Positions 1-9,140 of a DNA stretch of 31,443 nt are shown piece after piece. The stretch comes from a virus. The position numbers were made by a program, and so were the translations under genes. Each line of letters begins with the position of its first letter. Position 1 is the stretch's first letter. The notes beneath the pieces are model-generated. The model made no database searches. It was not told the origin of the DNA and worked only from the letters and a program-made list of their open reading frames with translations. The stretch covers positions 1 through 31,443 of IMG/VR virus record IMGVR_UViG_3300030106_002566; one strand, given 5' to 3'.

Positions 1-98
1 TTGCCAGCCTGACTGTTGCAGTTGCCGTGCTTGTGACACCGTCATCACCTTCCACTTGTGCATTATTTGCCGCGGCCTCTAAGCTATCAGTTTGCCAT
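1..98. repeat. Terminal direct repeat, left copy (contig closure overlap)
   Basis: Bases 1-98 are identical to 31345-31442. The last base of the contig (31443, a) differs from the matching base 99 (t). The repeat lies inside the capsid gene and the reading frame runs on correctly through it, so it is best read as the assembler overlap of a circular or circularly permuted genome of about 31,344 bp rather than a biological terminal repeat. Confidence 0.9.
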
Positions 99-244
99 TC
101 GTACAAAACTGCTGAAGCAGTTTCTCTAGCCGCGTTTGAAAGAAATGGTGTATCCATTGGTGAAATGTCGTAGATTATGTCAGTTAAATCTTCTCTCTCA
201 CCAACAGCACCATAAGTTGTAAAAGTTTGACTTGGTACAGCCAT
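1..244 (-). CDS. Major capsid protein, N-terminal part (continues at 31443)
   Basis: This is the start of the major head protein. The ATG is at 244 with a GAGGT ribosome site just upstream, five bases after the scaffold-like gene. The 81 codons present include a region of the type REDLTDIIYDISP-MDTPFL and an EWQTDSLEAAANNAQVEG stretch. From memory these are typical of the N-arm of the SU10-type HK97-fold capsid family. The gene runs off the contig edge and continues at 31443 down to 30617. Joined through the terminal overlap it gives 323 residues in one frame. It is the shell subunit of the head. Its position after portal and scaffold is the usual order. Confidence 0.85.
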   Translation of the reverse strand, partial: MAVPSQTFTTYGAVGEREDLTDIIYDISPMDTPFLSNAARETASAVLYEWQTDSLEAAANNAQVEGDDGVTSTATATVRLA

Positions 245-249
245 GTTAA

Positions 250-1371
250 TTACCTCTTATTATTTAGTAGTTGTGAAATTAAGACCGTTGCGTCACGTAC
301 ATCGCCAGTCTTTTTAAGTCTAGCTTTTTGCTTCGTGAGGAGGTCTGATTGTTGTTGCTTTTTGGATTGTTTGGCTCCCGGCTTGAGTATTTTTTTATTT
401 CCAATTTTTGCAACTTTCTTTTTAACGGTTGTTCCTTTTTCTTTTAACTCGTCAAACAACATAGCTTTGTGAGCTAACACAATGGTTCTATGATCGTAAG
501 CCCTGTTAATATCGTCGTTAGAATAACCTTGAGTAAGAAGATAATTAGTCAATTTCACCTGCTCGGCTTCTCTTGTCGTTTCATCTCTCATAACAGGCAA
601 CTTTCTATATAAACTATCTTGCTCTCGCTTAAGTATCTCAGTCAGTTGCTTTTGTTGTTCGGCTTTCTGAGCATCTAATCTTTGTTGATATTGTTGTGCC
701 GCAGTCTGCCTTATGTTCTGAATGGCATTCTGCCGTTCAGTCATCTCTTGCCTAGTGATTGACCACTTATTAGGGTCAGTCGCTTTTAAATGATCCCAGT
801 TTACGTTACTAAACTCATGTAATAGCTGTTGCTCAATTAAGTTTAACATTTGTGCGTTTTGTTGCGCCGCCTCTTCAAACTGTTGATCAGCTTTTGTTTT
901 TTTTGATTCGTATTCTATTCTAGCTTGTTCGGCTTTCTCTTCTGCTTTGGCAGATCTTTCTTGAGCTGTAAAAGAGTCTTTATACTCTCCAAGCGTTACT
1001 TCCATCCTTTCACCAGTTGATTGATCAGTAACGGGAATCTTTAATTTATATAACTCGGCAGGATCAATTTTTACTATTTCTGCTAACTGGTTAAGTGATT
1101 CAACTTGATATGACTCTGGTTCTTCAGTTTGCTCATCGGCAATCTGATCTGTTGCCTCAGACTCCTCACCCTCAGGTATTTCAGGTGCTTCTTCGGATGG
1201 TTGCTCCTGTAAATCAACAACCTCAGCCTCTTCAATTTCTTGAGGTGGCTCTTGATTGTTTAATAATGAAGGTTGCTCTGGAGCTGATTGTTCAGCAGAC
1301 GTTTGCTCCTGTGATGGATTAATTGTCTGCTCAATTCTTTGCTCAATACTAAGTTGTTGTTGTTCAGCCAT
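250..1371 (-). CDS. Probable capsid scaffolding protein
   Basis: This 373-residue protein is encoded directly before the capsid gene and after the portal, where scaffolds normally lie. The first ~110 residues are low-complexity and very rich in Gln and Glu. A predicted long helical, coiled-coil-like region (about 125-250, rich in A, E, Q and K) follows. The last ~75 residues are strongly basic (KKKVAKIGNKKILKPGAKQ and onward). An acidic head, helical rod and basic C-terminus that can bind coat protein is the usual scaffold plan. The ATG at 1371 has AGGAG eight bases upstream and overlaps the previous gene by eight bases. The call rests on composition and position, not on a recognised motif. 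Confidence 0.6.
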   Translation of the reverse strand: MAEQQQLSIEQRIEQTINPSQEQTSAEQSAPEQPSLLNNQEPPQEIEEAEVVDLQEQPSEEAPEIPEGEESEATDQIADEQTEEPESYQVESLNQLAEIVKIDPAELYKLKIPVTDQSTGERMEVTLGEYKDSFTAQERSAKAEEKAEQARIEYESKKTKADQQFEEAAQQNAQMLNLIEQQLLHEFSNVNWDHLKATDPNKWSITRQEMTERQNAIQNIRQTAAQQYQQRLDAQKAEQQKQLTEILKREQDSLYRKLPVMRDETTREAEQVKLTNYLLTQGYSNDDINRAYDHRTIVLAHKAMLFDELKEKGTTVKKKVAKIGNKKILKPGAKQSKKQQQSDLLTKQKARLKKTGDVRDATVLISQLLNNKR

Positions 1372-1612
1372 TTTTTAACTCCTGCATCTCTGCTAGTTTT
1401 CCTGTTGTTAGAACTTCTTCAATTTGAGATTTTATATCACGCATAGCTAAAAGCATGTGATAAATTTTCTCCCTATCTTCCCGCTGGGACACGATAGTAT
1501 CCTGCCATGCTTGAACCAATCTATTTTCTACCTCACTTACGGCCTCTTGATATATTGGATTGTCTAAAATTTGTTGAGCTAATATTGCTCTTTCTTTATC
1601 CTTGTGTGCCAT
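1364..1612 (-). CDS. Small conserved phage protein between portal and scaffold
   Basis: An 82-residue, mostly helical protein beginning MAHKDKERAILAQQILDNPIYQEA. The ATG at 1612 has a GAGG ribosome site. The gene overlaps the portal end by 17 bases and the scaffold start by eight, so the three are translationally coupled. I recall similar short proteins with a HKDKERA..AQQILDNP start beside the portal gene of marine podoviruses. Their function is unknown to me. There is no membrane segment or cysteine motif. A head-assembly accessory role is inferred only from position. Confidence 0.7.
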   Translation of the reverse strand: MAHKDKERAILAQQILDNPIYQEAVSEVENRLVQAWQDTIVSQREDREKIYHMLLAMRDIKSQIEEVLTTGKLAEMQELKNG

Positions 1613-3866
1613 TAAAATCCTCTATTTGCTTCCTCAGCATTTCGTTGTCACGCTTTAAATCATCAATTACCTTTTGAAAATCATTGCCTCCGGTTTTTAT
1701 ATCTTCTTGTACTAGCTTAGTCAGATTGTTCATTTGATTTTTATATATCTCAACCTCTCGATCTTTATCTTGTTGAACTGTTTTTAATTCTAACTCTAAT
1801 TCTTCTAAACGCTTCTCAGCATTTTGTTTCTCAACTTCTATTTCTAATTTTGCAACCTCTTGATCACCTTTATTTTCACTTTGAAGCAATACTAAGTCTG
1901 CCTTTTGTCTTTCTATTGCTGACTTGAGTTCTAACTCTGCTTGTCTTAATTCAAGCTCTCTAAATCTAATTTGCTGATCGGCAACAACTTTTGCTACGTC
2001 AACCTCATTGGCTCGCATTTTACTTTCGGCATCCATTACTAACGCCCTTGCGTGAGTGAGTGCTAACTCTGCCTGTGCGTCAGGTTGAGGCGGCGGAGGT
2101 GGCGGTAAGGTTCTTGGATCAGTAAAATAGGCCTGTGGTTGTAAACCAAAATTATCAACCATATCGCGCAAAGTCTGGTACATTTGAAATGGTTGGACTA
2201 AAGTACCCATTCCTCCGCTTGCAACTAATTCATTTTGTTTTGCCATGATGGTTTCAAGAGCAACCATACGTCTCTCTCTTGATACAGCTCCAACACCAAC
2301 TTGAACGGTTGTGTTTTCTCTCTTACGCCACTCTGATGGATTTACTGCTCGAAAATTACCAGCAACATTAATCATCATAAATTGATCTTGATTGGTCATT
2401 AATAAACGATGTATTAAACGAAATGCGGACTTGAAACCAACTTCTCCTAAAATACGCGCTATTAACTCAATCTTCATCCTTGCCGCATCAAAAGCAAGCG
2501 CCGCTACTCCTGTGTTAACGTTTGCGAGTGAAGTTTTATCCAAACCAGCAGTTTCATCACCAACACCGGTTCTTTGACGTTTAACATCATCTAAATAACC
2601 CATCATTGAATACGCTTCATTAGGTAAAGGATTATGAGGTATTGGAGTTATATACTGACTAGCAGAACCTTCACCTTTATATCTTACTACACCGCCGGGT
2701 CTTGATGTTAATAAGTCATCAAGGTTCACGTGTGAATCATTAACTGCCGTTCTCGAGTTATTTGCAAGATAAGTGTTATCAAGCATTTGTCTCAACATCA
2801 CTGACTTAATTCTTTGAATATCCATCGTGATATCAGCTATAGATAAACCGTAAAATTTATGCGGCATGAGTATAGGAGAACAAGTTGCAAAGGGCATGAA
2901 GTCAACTTCTTCTATATCTAACAATCTGCTAGATCCTGAACTGTAATGACCTCCAGCTAAAGTAACTCTAAGTAACTCAGCTATATCATCTCCATCACGA
3001 TCAATACGAATGTAACATTCCGTAATAAAGTAATTACGCATAGACTCTTCTGATACGAAATCAAAAGGCTCCTCCTCATCTGTTTTATTGCGTCTCGCTA
3101 ACTCTTCTTCTGTCATAGCTGTTTCATCAAAAGGCAACGACCTTATTAACTCAACGTCGTAACCCATAGCAACTAACTCTGAGAAAGATTTTAACGTTCT
3201 ATGATAACAGAAGTTTGTATCTTCAACATAAGGTGATCGAGCATAACGTGCTATTCCAAACTCTTCTGGCGGCACTGGCTCTATCTTTATTTTTCCGGTT
3301 TTTTCCATGACTTTAAATTCAACGTTTATCAAACCAAGCTCGGTCTCTTCAAACGTATCCTCTAATAGTTCACGATCAGTGGTGGGATCAAGTAATAACT
3401 CTCCCAGCTGTGCTACCGTTAAATTTTTATACTCCTCCTTTGACTCTTCTCGTGAATCGTCATAGTAAATTTTTAAAATACCTGTTTTAGATAGAAGGGC
3501 ATCTTTTAAAAACGTATAAGTATTATAAAAACCTTTGTTTTGCTTCCAGTAAACATAATTACAAGTTTCTGTTTCTAATTTTGCCTGTTCAATATCCGTT
3601 TCATTGACAGGATCAAATTGAATCATATTTTCTTGATCACAAAAAATACGAGCCAAAGATGGTAACATCCATTCAACCGTCTCCATCACCTCTCTCGTAA
3701 CGACAGAGCTTCGACCTTCAACTTCGTCACCGTAAGGCTCACCATAATAAAAATCTAAAGCCTCTGCTCTTTCATGAGATATCTCTCCGGCCGCGTTACC
3801 GCTTGCGCCGTCTACTTCTGATCTACAGATTGCCGCAACTTGTTCGTCTGTTAATGCTTCTGCCAT
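1596..3866 (-). CDS. Portal protein with long C-terminal helical barrel
   Basis: A 756-residue protein that forms the dodecameric DNA gate of the head. The N-terminal ~570 residues match the pattern of P22/SU10-type portals: an early RAEALDFYYGEPYGDE segment, SSVVTREVMETVEWMLPSL near residue 55, and a DETAGLDKTSLANVNTG segment near 440. A proline run (about 587-595) is followed by ~150 residues of charged heptad-like helix, which resembles the extended barrel of P22-type portals. It lies between large terminase (one base gap) and a small coupled gene. The ATG at 3866 was chosen because it abuts the terminase stop. The structural role is confident; the exact family is from memory. Confidence 0.85.
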   Translation of the reverse strand: MAEALTDEQVAAICRSEVDGASGNAAGEISHERAEALDFYYGEPYGDEVEGRSSVVTREVMETVEWMLPSLARIFCDQENMIQFDPVNETDIEQAKLETETCNYVYWKQNKGFYNTYTFLKDALLSKTGILKIYYDDSREESKEEYKNLTVAQLGELLLDPTTDRELLEDTFEETELGLINVEFKVMEKTGKIKIEPVPPEEFGIARYARSPYVEDTNFCYHRTLKSFSELVAMGYDVELIRSLPFDETAMTEEELARRNKTDEEEPFDFVSEESMRNYFITECYIRIDRDGDDIAELLRVTLAGGHYSSGSSRLLDIEEVDFMPFATCSPILMPHKFYGLSIADITMDIQRIKSVMLRQMLDNTYLANNSRTAVNDSHVNLDDLLTSRPGGVVRYKGEGSASQYITPIPHNPLPNEAYSMMGYLDDVKRQRTGVGDETAGLDKTSLANVNTGVAALAFDAARMKIELIARILGEVGFKSAFRLIHRLLMTNQDQFMMINVAGNFRAVNPSEWRKRENTTVQVGVGAVSRERRMVALETIMAKQNELVASGGMGTLVQPFQMYQTLRDMVDNFGLQPQAYFTDPRTLPPPPPPQPDAQAELALTHARALVMDAESKMRANEVDVAKVVADQQIRFRELELRQAELELKSAIERQKADLVLLQSENKGDQEVAKLEIEVEKQNAEKRLEELELELKTVQQDKDREVEIYKNQMNNLTKLVQEDIKTGGNDFQKVIDDLKRDNEMLRKQIEDFNGTQG

Positions 3867-3867
3867 T

Positions 3868-5133
3868 CTAAACTATTCCTGTTGATGAATATTCTATCGG
3901 TTGCCAATCATAGGTTGTCGGTGTGTAAATACATCCATATCTAAATGCATCCGATCCATGAGATGCCCAATCGTGGTAAGGTTTTAACCGAAACGTTCTT
4001 CTTACCTCATCATATTGCGCTCTGTACTGCCTCAAGGCATCTAAGCCTCTCTTGCATCTTAACTCGTCAAACCAGCAGTTTTTTAGCTGTCTACGAACCG
4101 CTTCTATACCATCCTCAACCTTTTGCAAGGGTGCTATCGTTACCTCTACACCTAAAGAGTTAAGAGCCTCTGTTCTGGTGCGGCCTGTGTCTAAAGATCT
4201 TTGTCGAACATCGTGAGGAAATACGTGATTACTATACTTCCAACCGCCTGACTTAGCCTTTTCCTCTAAAACATTAACGTAATGCGATAAAGGCTCGCCT
4301 GTTGCCTCATAATAATCTATGAGACGTATTTCAGCTCCATTTCTTTGTGCAAACCAAATTGAAGTTGAATCAGATACACCAAGATCCCACCACGTCTCAA
4401 CTAAGAGTCCGGGATCATGATTTATTTTACTAATCCTTTGTTCTTTCTGCGCATCTTCTAGCAATCGACCGTAATAACTACCTTGTATTGCGGCAGTCCA
4501 AGAACACTCAAACTCTTGATTGTATTGCTCTTCAGACATTTGTTTTTTTGCGGCATCAAGCTCATCTTGATTTACATAACCTGTCTCACTCGCTCGATGA
4601 ATGGCTACATACCAATCCTGATCCTTTTTGGCCGCTTCATATAAATCGTAAAAGCTATTATATCCTTTAGGCGTACCAATAAACACACCCCAGCCTTGTC
4701 GATCAACTAAACTCGGTCTAACGACCTCAGCCCATAGTCTGGATGACATTTGACCGTACTCATCCATCACAACGCCATCAAATCCTAAACCTCGAAGATG
4801 ATCAGGGTTATCACCGCCATGCAAAGATATCCTCGCACCGTTTGGAAAGTCGGCACGAAGCTCGGCCTCGTTATATTGCATACCCGGTATAGGCCGCGAG
4901 TAATATTTGAGCATATCCCACGCCACCGCTTTAGCTTGTCTATATAGTGGCGCTAAATATGCAAATCTAGGACTACGATTCTTACAAGTAACACTGGCTC
5001 TAATTAATTCGTTTATAGCAAAAACTGTTTTACCAAACCGTCGGTGACAACTTAATAAAGCAAATCGTTCTTTTCTATTATGCGCTTTGAGCTGTAGCGG
5101 TCTCGGCCGATAAGGTATTTTTATATCTGGCAT
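3868..5133 (-). CDS. terL: Terminase large subunit
   Basis: DNA-packaging motor and nuclease of 421 residues. The Walker A-like CHRRFGKT is at residues 29-36, Walker B VVMDE at 121-125 and a GTPKG coupling motif near 150. The C-terminal RNase H-like nuclease shows WWDLGVSDST around residue 230 and a closing HDWASHGSDAFRY acidic motif. I start it at the ATG at 5133, which has GGAGG eight bases upstream. A GTG at 5157 extends the frame by eight residues but lacks such a site. It overlaps the end of the preceding methyltransferase gene by 56 bases and is followed by the portal one base later. Confidence 0.93.
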   Translation of the reverse strand: MPDIKIPYRPRPLQLKAHNRKERFALLSCHRRFGKTVFAINELIRASVTCKNRSPRFAYLAPLYRQAKAVAWDMLKYYSRPIPGMQYNEAELRADFPNGARISLHGGDNPDHLRGLGFDGVVMDEYGQMSSRLWAEVVRPSLVDRQGWGVFIGTPKGYNSFYDLYEAAKKDQDWYVAIHRASETGYVNQDELDAAKKQMSEEQYNQEFECSWTAAIQGSYYGRLLEDAQKEQRISKINHDPGLLVETWWDLGVSDSTSIWFAQRNGAEIRLIDYYEATGEPLSHYVNVLEEKAKSGGWKYSNHVFPHDVRQRSLDTGRTRTEALNSLGVEVTIAPLQKVEDGIEAVRRQLKNCWFDELRCKRGLDALRQYRAQYDEVRRTFRLKPYHDWASHGSDAFRYGCIYTPTTYDWQPIEYSSTGIV

Positions 5134-5767
5134 CTCTGCCCTCCAATTTAAACCCACTTGTCAAAACTTCAAACTCTTTATATTCATCAAAATACACCTC
5201 TACCGTTACAGCCGGATAACGGTTGTGTATTCTTTCAATGAAACTTAACCAGTCTTTAACAGGAAACAATGATACATGAACATTTGTTCCATCTGCAAAA
5301 GTTTTTAAAGCCGGGTAGGTTGCTATATTTAAAAAAAGTAATTTGTCTGCTCTCGCAAACATTTCTTCTATTACCCACCCTAGATCAGCCTTCGGTATAT
5401 GTTCAAGCACATCTGTACAAATGACTGCATCAAATTTTTTATCAGGTAATACCTCAAATTCTTTTATTGCTGGTTCATATAGGTGAACCTCATCAAGTTT
5501 CCAATGATCTTGAATCTTGCATTTTAGTTTGTCAGATAAATTACAAAAATCATCTGTATATAATTTACCTTGACCCGAACCATAATCTAATAAAGTCCTA
5601 CAAGAATGCTCCTCTAACAAGTCATCAATGATATCGATCCAGTTATGAAGCGATCTCCCATCAAAGACCTTCCCACCCTCATGCATCTTTTTATACTCAT
5701 ATAAGAGCTTAACGTACTGAGGAGAAGGGTTCTCTCTGCTGAAAAGTATACGATACTCAATCCCCAT
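5078..5767 (-). CDS. Class I SAM-dependent methyltransferase
   Basis: A 229-residue enzyme with a Rossmann methyltransferase core. Motif I is LLDYGSGQGKLY (about 59-70) and the post-core motif is FDAVICTDVLEHIP (about 112-125). The N-terminal LLYEYKKMHEGGKVF stretch is shared, from memory, with a methyltransferase family frequent in marine phages and cyanophages. The target is unknown. The CTDVLEH form fits small-molecule, lipid or sugar methylation rather than DNA methylation, and no DPPY motif is present. The ATG at 5767 lies one base after the stop of the 1006-residue gene, and the gene's 3' end overlaps large terminase, so it belongs to the packaging transcript. Confidence 0.8.
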   Translation of the reverse strand: MGIEYRILFSRENPSPQYVKLLYEYKKMHEGGKVFDGRSLHNWIDIIDDLLEEHSCRTLLDYGSGQGKLYTDDFCNLSDKLKCKIQDHWKLDEVHLYEPAIKEFEVLPDKKFDAVICTDVLEHIPKADLGWVIEEMFARADKLLFLNIATYPALKTFADGTNVHVSLFPVKDWLSFIERIHNRYPAVTVEVYFDEYKEFEVLTSGFKLEGRDARYKNTLSAETATAQSA

Positions 5768-5768
5768 A

Positions 5769-8700
5769 TTAAGCTAACAGCCCAGCATTTATGTTATCAT
5801 TTCTTTGACTTGCTTCTGGTGTTGCTAAAAGTCCTGACCCAATTACTGGAGCAACAGCCGAAACATTAAATCCTTTTTTTGGGCTTTCGCCAATATTCTT
5901 TATAAAATCTTTTATTTTTTCGGTATTTTCTATGATAATATGTTGATTACTACCACCCTGTCTTATGTTATCATAAAAATCATTAGAATCTAGCGCTTTT
6001 AAATTAATTGTTTTTACTGCATCTGGGTCGATGCCTTTTAAAATCTTTTTAACTGCCTTTAAAATATCTCTGTCATAAAATTCTTGTAATTTTTTATTTC
6101 CCCACATTTCAGTTTGATTTTTACCGCTTGAAAAAACCATACTTGGATAATCTTCGTTTACCATTTTAGTAATCAAATTTTTAATAGCATGGTCAACCCA
6201 TTGATCGCTACCTATGAGAGGCTGATCTTTTAGCTTCACATAACTTCTCGAATCAACCAAAGCTCCATCAGCTTCAATTGCTCCGGGATTAAGCGGCGGT
6301 TGAAGTTTATTTAATAAACCCTGCGCATTTGTTGCATATCCCATCGCCTTCACTTGATTTTCTTTGAGCGCCTCTACTTCATCAGTGATTTGTCGCAGTT
6401 CACTATAGAAATCATCATCTCTTGCAAAACCGTCTATAGGTGTATTTTCAAGATCATATCTTTTGTCAATTGCGTTATCGATTTCTTTACCTAAAGATTC
6501 CTCTCTCTTTTTATATTTTTCTTTAAAACTTTTAATTTCACGAATTAACTTTTTGTGAGCTTCGTGGTTTTCAGGAATATCTAGCCTGCGTAATCCTTTA
6601 TTAACCTCTTGAGGACTGAGATCCAATAACTTCAAAATTAATTTTTCATTTTTCTTTAACTGGCCTTTTAACTTTCCACCCGTTACAGCTTGCGCATAAT
6701 CACTTTGAATCTCATCTACAAATAAGACCCTTGTATAGCTTCCATTGTCCAAAATATCTTGTTGAAATTTTTGTATTTTTGGCACCATAAAATCTGAGCT
6801 AATATTTAAAGCCGCCAACCTGTCTTCTACCGTTGCATCTTTTGCTGAAAGAGTTTCATTTTTATAAAAATCTTTAGATAAAACATTATTGGGTATTATC
6901 ATCTCTCGATCAGAAACTCTTGCGTGGTATGCTACATCATTGCCAAAATGGCTTCGAATTGAACCCTGTGTCTCGTAAGGAAGCCTCACAATAATTTCTC
7001 GGTAATTTTCAGGATCTGATAAACCTACAACATCAAAATCAACAGTCTCGTTTTTAAATTGTGCTCTTTTAGTTCCGGTTATTTCTGAACCAATAGTTCT
7101 GAGTTGAACTATTGCCTCTTGTCTGTTAGGAATTGTTCTTCGGTTGAAATCAAAATCTAACGAATCTCTCGGATCAACAAACTGGCCATCTGCATCTAAA
7201 ACTTCGTAGTTTACATCATCTCCAATTCTGATTTCCCAGAAGCCGTCACCAAACTCTGAATCAAAATTTTTATATGCATATATTTGAGGATTTTCAACAG
7301 ACATACCACTAAATCGCAAACTGCCAGTTATGAGAGATGAATCATCTACATTAAGTGTAATTTTTTCCTCAGGGATTTTATCATATTCTTCTATATAAAA
7401 ATCCTTTATTGCATTACGTAATTGATCTTGGGAGGCATCATCCGGTAAGCCATACATCCTCGGATCTACTCCTTCCTCTAACTCTATATCTATTTTATCG
7501 TCTAAACCTTCGCTATAGGGCGTGCGAAATTGAGCTTTTTCAAATGGTATTTTTTCTTCAGTTAAATCAAATAGATCTCCTTCAAGTCTTACCTCTTCCT
7601 GCAAATTATATTTGTATCTATTTCTAGATACCGTATTGAGGAGATCATCTCTAGTAACCCGTTTATTGTTTTTATCGGCGGCTTCGAGTAATTCAGTTAC
7701 ACCAAGAAATTTCAATTCCTCTTTGTTTATATTCCTTTGACCAACAGCATCTTTCGCGCGCTTACTTAAACCACCTTTTTGACCTAACTCCGCAAGCATT
7801 TGTTGCGCCGTACCGCTGTTAGGAAAAGTATCTAAATTTAACACATCGGCTACTGTCGAGCGAAACCCAAACCTATCAGGGTCGTTAGGAAGAAGTTTTC
7901 TTCCATCTTCTCGTGTAATTAATCTAATTTCATTAGGTTGAAACTCTGTAAACTTACTTGTTGCCATCATAACGTTAGATGCTGGATCGGTAGCTAACCT
8001 CGCTTGAGCTAAAGCATCTCCTATCAAATCCTGACTATCAACCTGATCTGGTACTTCTAAGGCCTCTTTTAAGCCTTCTGTGGCGCTTTTAGCCGCTATT
8101 AGACCTGTGGCTAGGGGTGCGGTTTTTGTTGCTACATTCACCGCTGTTGCGATAGGAAGTAAACTTGCCGCCTCTGGTACTACAGGATTAATTAACGGCG
8201 TATTTGATCGTGGATCTACAATTGCTCTGCGATCTCCCATCGCCATTCTATCAGCTAAATCTTCCGATCCGCCTAAAAAAAAATCCTCCAAAGCTTGACC
8301 GTAAGGGTTACCCGATGGAAAGGTCTTGCGTAATACATTCAAATAATTTTGAAAGGCACGACCCATCTTCATCATTCTTGTTTCAGGCAAGGGCGTGATA
8401 GTTCCGGTAATTAAAGGATTGAACCTATCTGGCGTGATCCCTGTTCTTATAAATTCATCAGCACCTTGCAGTTCGGGTATCTCAGAATCCTCAAAGAATA
8501 CTGGCCTGCCTAAACGCTCTCGCATCAAAGCGTGTTCAAGAGATTTTCTTTGAATCTCAGGAGTGATATTTCCAAGTCTCACCTGTAATATTTCATCCTG
8601 AGTCAACGTTGGAACTAAAGCCGGTCGAAACATTTCATTTGTACTCGGAACGCCTATAGAAGATTCTGTCATAACTTTAGGAGGGTTTCTAACAAGATTC

Positions 8701-8789
8701 CTTAAATCAGATAGTCTACCTAAAAAACCTGTCTCGCTTTTTCTACTTCCATCAAGACGATTCATTTCATCATACGGATTCAATCTCAA
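5769..8789 (-). CDS. Large EIQSD-motif phage protein (polyvalent/virion-type), function unknown
   Basis: A 1006-residue protein between small and large terminase. What can be seen: an Ala-rich hydrophobic stretch near residues 200-240 (ASLLPIATAVNVATKTAPLA), a long charged middle, then VLFVDEIQSDYAQ near residue 690. About 170 residues later comes a region ending MVFSSGKNQTEMWGN (about 890). The pair EIQSD-(W/Y)-x-Q plus a later Trp-bearing ...ttG.nq...(R/W) segment recurs, from memory, in very large proteins of alphaproteobacterial and marine phages. Such proteins are often multi-domain 'polyvalent' ones thought to enter the host with DNA. No catalytic family is recognised. Co-translation with terminase and a methyltransferase suggests a packaged or portal-associated protein. 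The ATG is at 8789. Confidence 0.6.
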   Translation of the reverse strand: MRLNPYDEMNRLDGSRKSETGFLGRLSDLRNLVRNPPKVMTESSIGVPSTNEMFRPALVPTLTQDEILQVRLGNITPEIQRKSLEHALMRERLGRPVFFEDSEIPELQGADEFIRTGITPDRFNPLITGTITPLPETRMMKMGRAFQNYLNVLRKTFPSGNPYGQALEDFFLGGSEDLADRMAMGDRRAIVDPRSNTPLINPVVPEAASLLPIATAVNVATKTAPLATGLIAAKSATEGLKEALEVPDQVDSQDLIGDALAQARLATDPASNVMMATSKFTEFQPNEIRLITREDGRKLLPNDPDRFGFRSTVADVLNLDTFPNSGTAQQMLAELGQKGGLSKRAKDAVGQRNINKEELKFLGVTELLEAADKNNKRVTRDDLLNTVSRNRYKYNLQEEVRLEGDLFDLTEEKIPFEKAQFRTPYSEGLDDKIDIELEEGVDPRMYGLPDDASQDQLRNAIKDFYIEEYDKIPEEKITLNVDDSSLITGSLRFSGMSVENPQIYAYKNFDSEFGDGFWEIRIGDDVNYEVLDADGQFVDPRDSLDFDFNRRTIPNRQEAIVQLRTIGSEITGTKRAQFKNETVDFDVVGLSDPENYREIIVRLPYETQGSIRSHFGNDVAYHARVSDREMIIPNNVLSKDFYKNETLSAKDATVEDRLAALNISSDFMVPKIQKFQQDILDNGSYTRVLFVDEIQSDYAQAVTGGKLKGQLKKNEKLILKLLDLSPQEVNKGLRRLDIPENHEAHKKLIREIKSFKEKYKKREESLGKEIDNAIDKRYDLENTPIDGFARDDDFYSELRQITDEVEALKENQVKAMGYATNAQGLLNKLQPPLNPGAIEADGALVDSRSYVKLKDQPLIGSDQWVDHAIKNLITKMVNEDYPSMVFSSGKNQTEMWGNKKLQEFYDRDILKAVKKILKGIDPDAVKTINLKALDSNDFYDNIRQGGSNQHIIIENTEKIKDFIKNIGESPKKGFNVSAVAPVIGSGLLATPEASQRNDNINAGLLA

Positions 8790-8792
8790 CTC

Positions 8793-9140
8793 CTAGTAAT
8801 CATCAGGGATCTCATCCCAGCTTATTTTTAACTCACCACCAACTTCGTGAACGTTTGTTTCTTTCCAACCCATACGAGTTTTAGTCCACCAGATACTTGC
8901 TGTTGTGTTTCCATCTATTGCTTGCTTGTACAGTGACTCAGCAACCTTTGAGTTTGCTTTTACATGACCAGTTTCTAGTTCTGTTTTGAAATAGTTATAC
9001 ATGGTCTGCTTGCAAATAGGTGAGTTAGTATTTGGATTTATAATTACCTTTGCAATGTCCTCGACTGGTATTCCAAAACCAGTCATTGATAAAACGGTTC
9101 TACGCTGTTCGTCGGTCGGTTGAAATTTGTTGTTTGGCAT
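8793..9140 (-). CDS. terS: Probable terminase small subunit
   Basis: A 115-residue protein. The N-terminal half reads as a helix-turn-helix (TDEQRRTVLSMTGFGIPVEDIAKVI, then a turn and QTMYNYFKTEL). It is followed by a helical segment and the ending TRMGWKETNVHEVGG-x-x-x-x-WDEIPDDY. The MGWKE...HE ending is common in small terminase-like proteins that recognise phage DNA and load the large subunit. A GAGGG site precedes the ATG at 9140. The gene overlaps the methyltransferase fusion by 41 bases. The large subunit is unusually separated from it by two genes. Confidence 0.7.
   Translation of the reverse strand: MPNNKFQPTDEQRRTVLSMTGFGIPVEDIAKVIINPNTNSPICKQTMYNYFKTELETGHVKANSKVAESLYKQAIDGNTTASIWWTKTRMGWKETNVHEVGGELKISWDEIPDDY

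Noticed and set aside
227-472. Rightward open frame opposite the scaffold gene and several like it (for example 1095-1322, 7409-7627, 10562-10822, 11435-11725)
   Set aside because: They are antisense shadows of well-supported leftward genes, with no ribosome sites and no family-like sequence.
2721-2738. A second parS-like palindrome (TTCACGTGTGAA) in the portal gene
   Set aside because: Only the CACGTG core and a few flanking bases fit (about 10 of 16 to parS). It lies inside conserved coding sequence and is not palindromic around the core.
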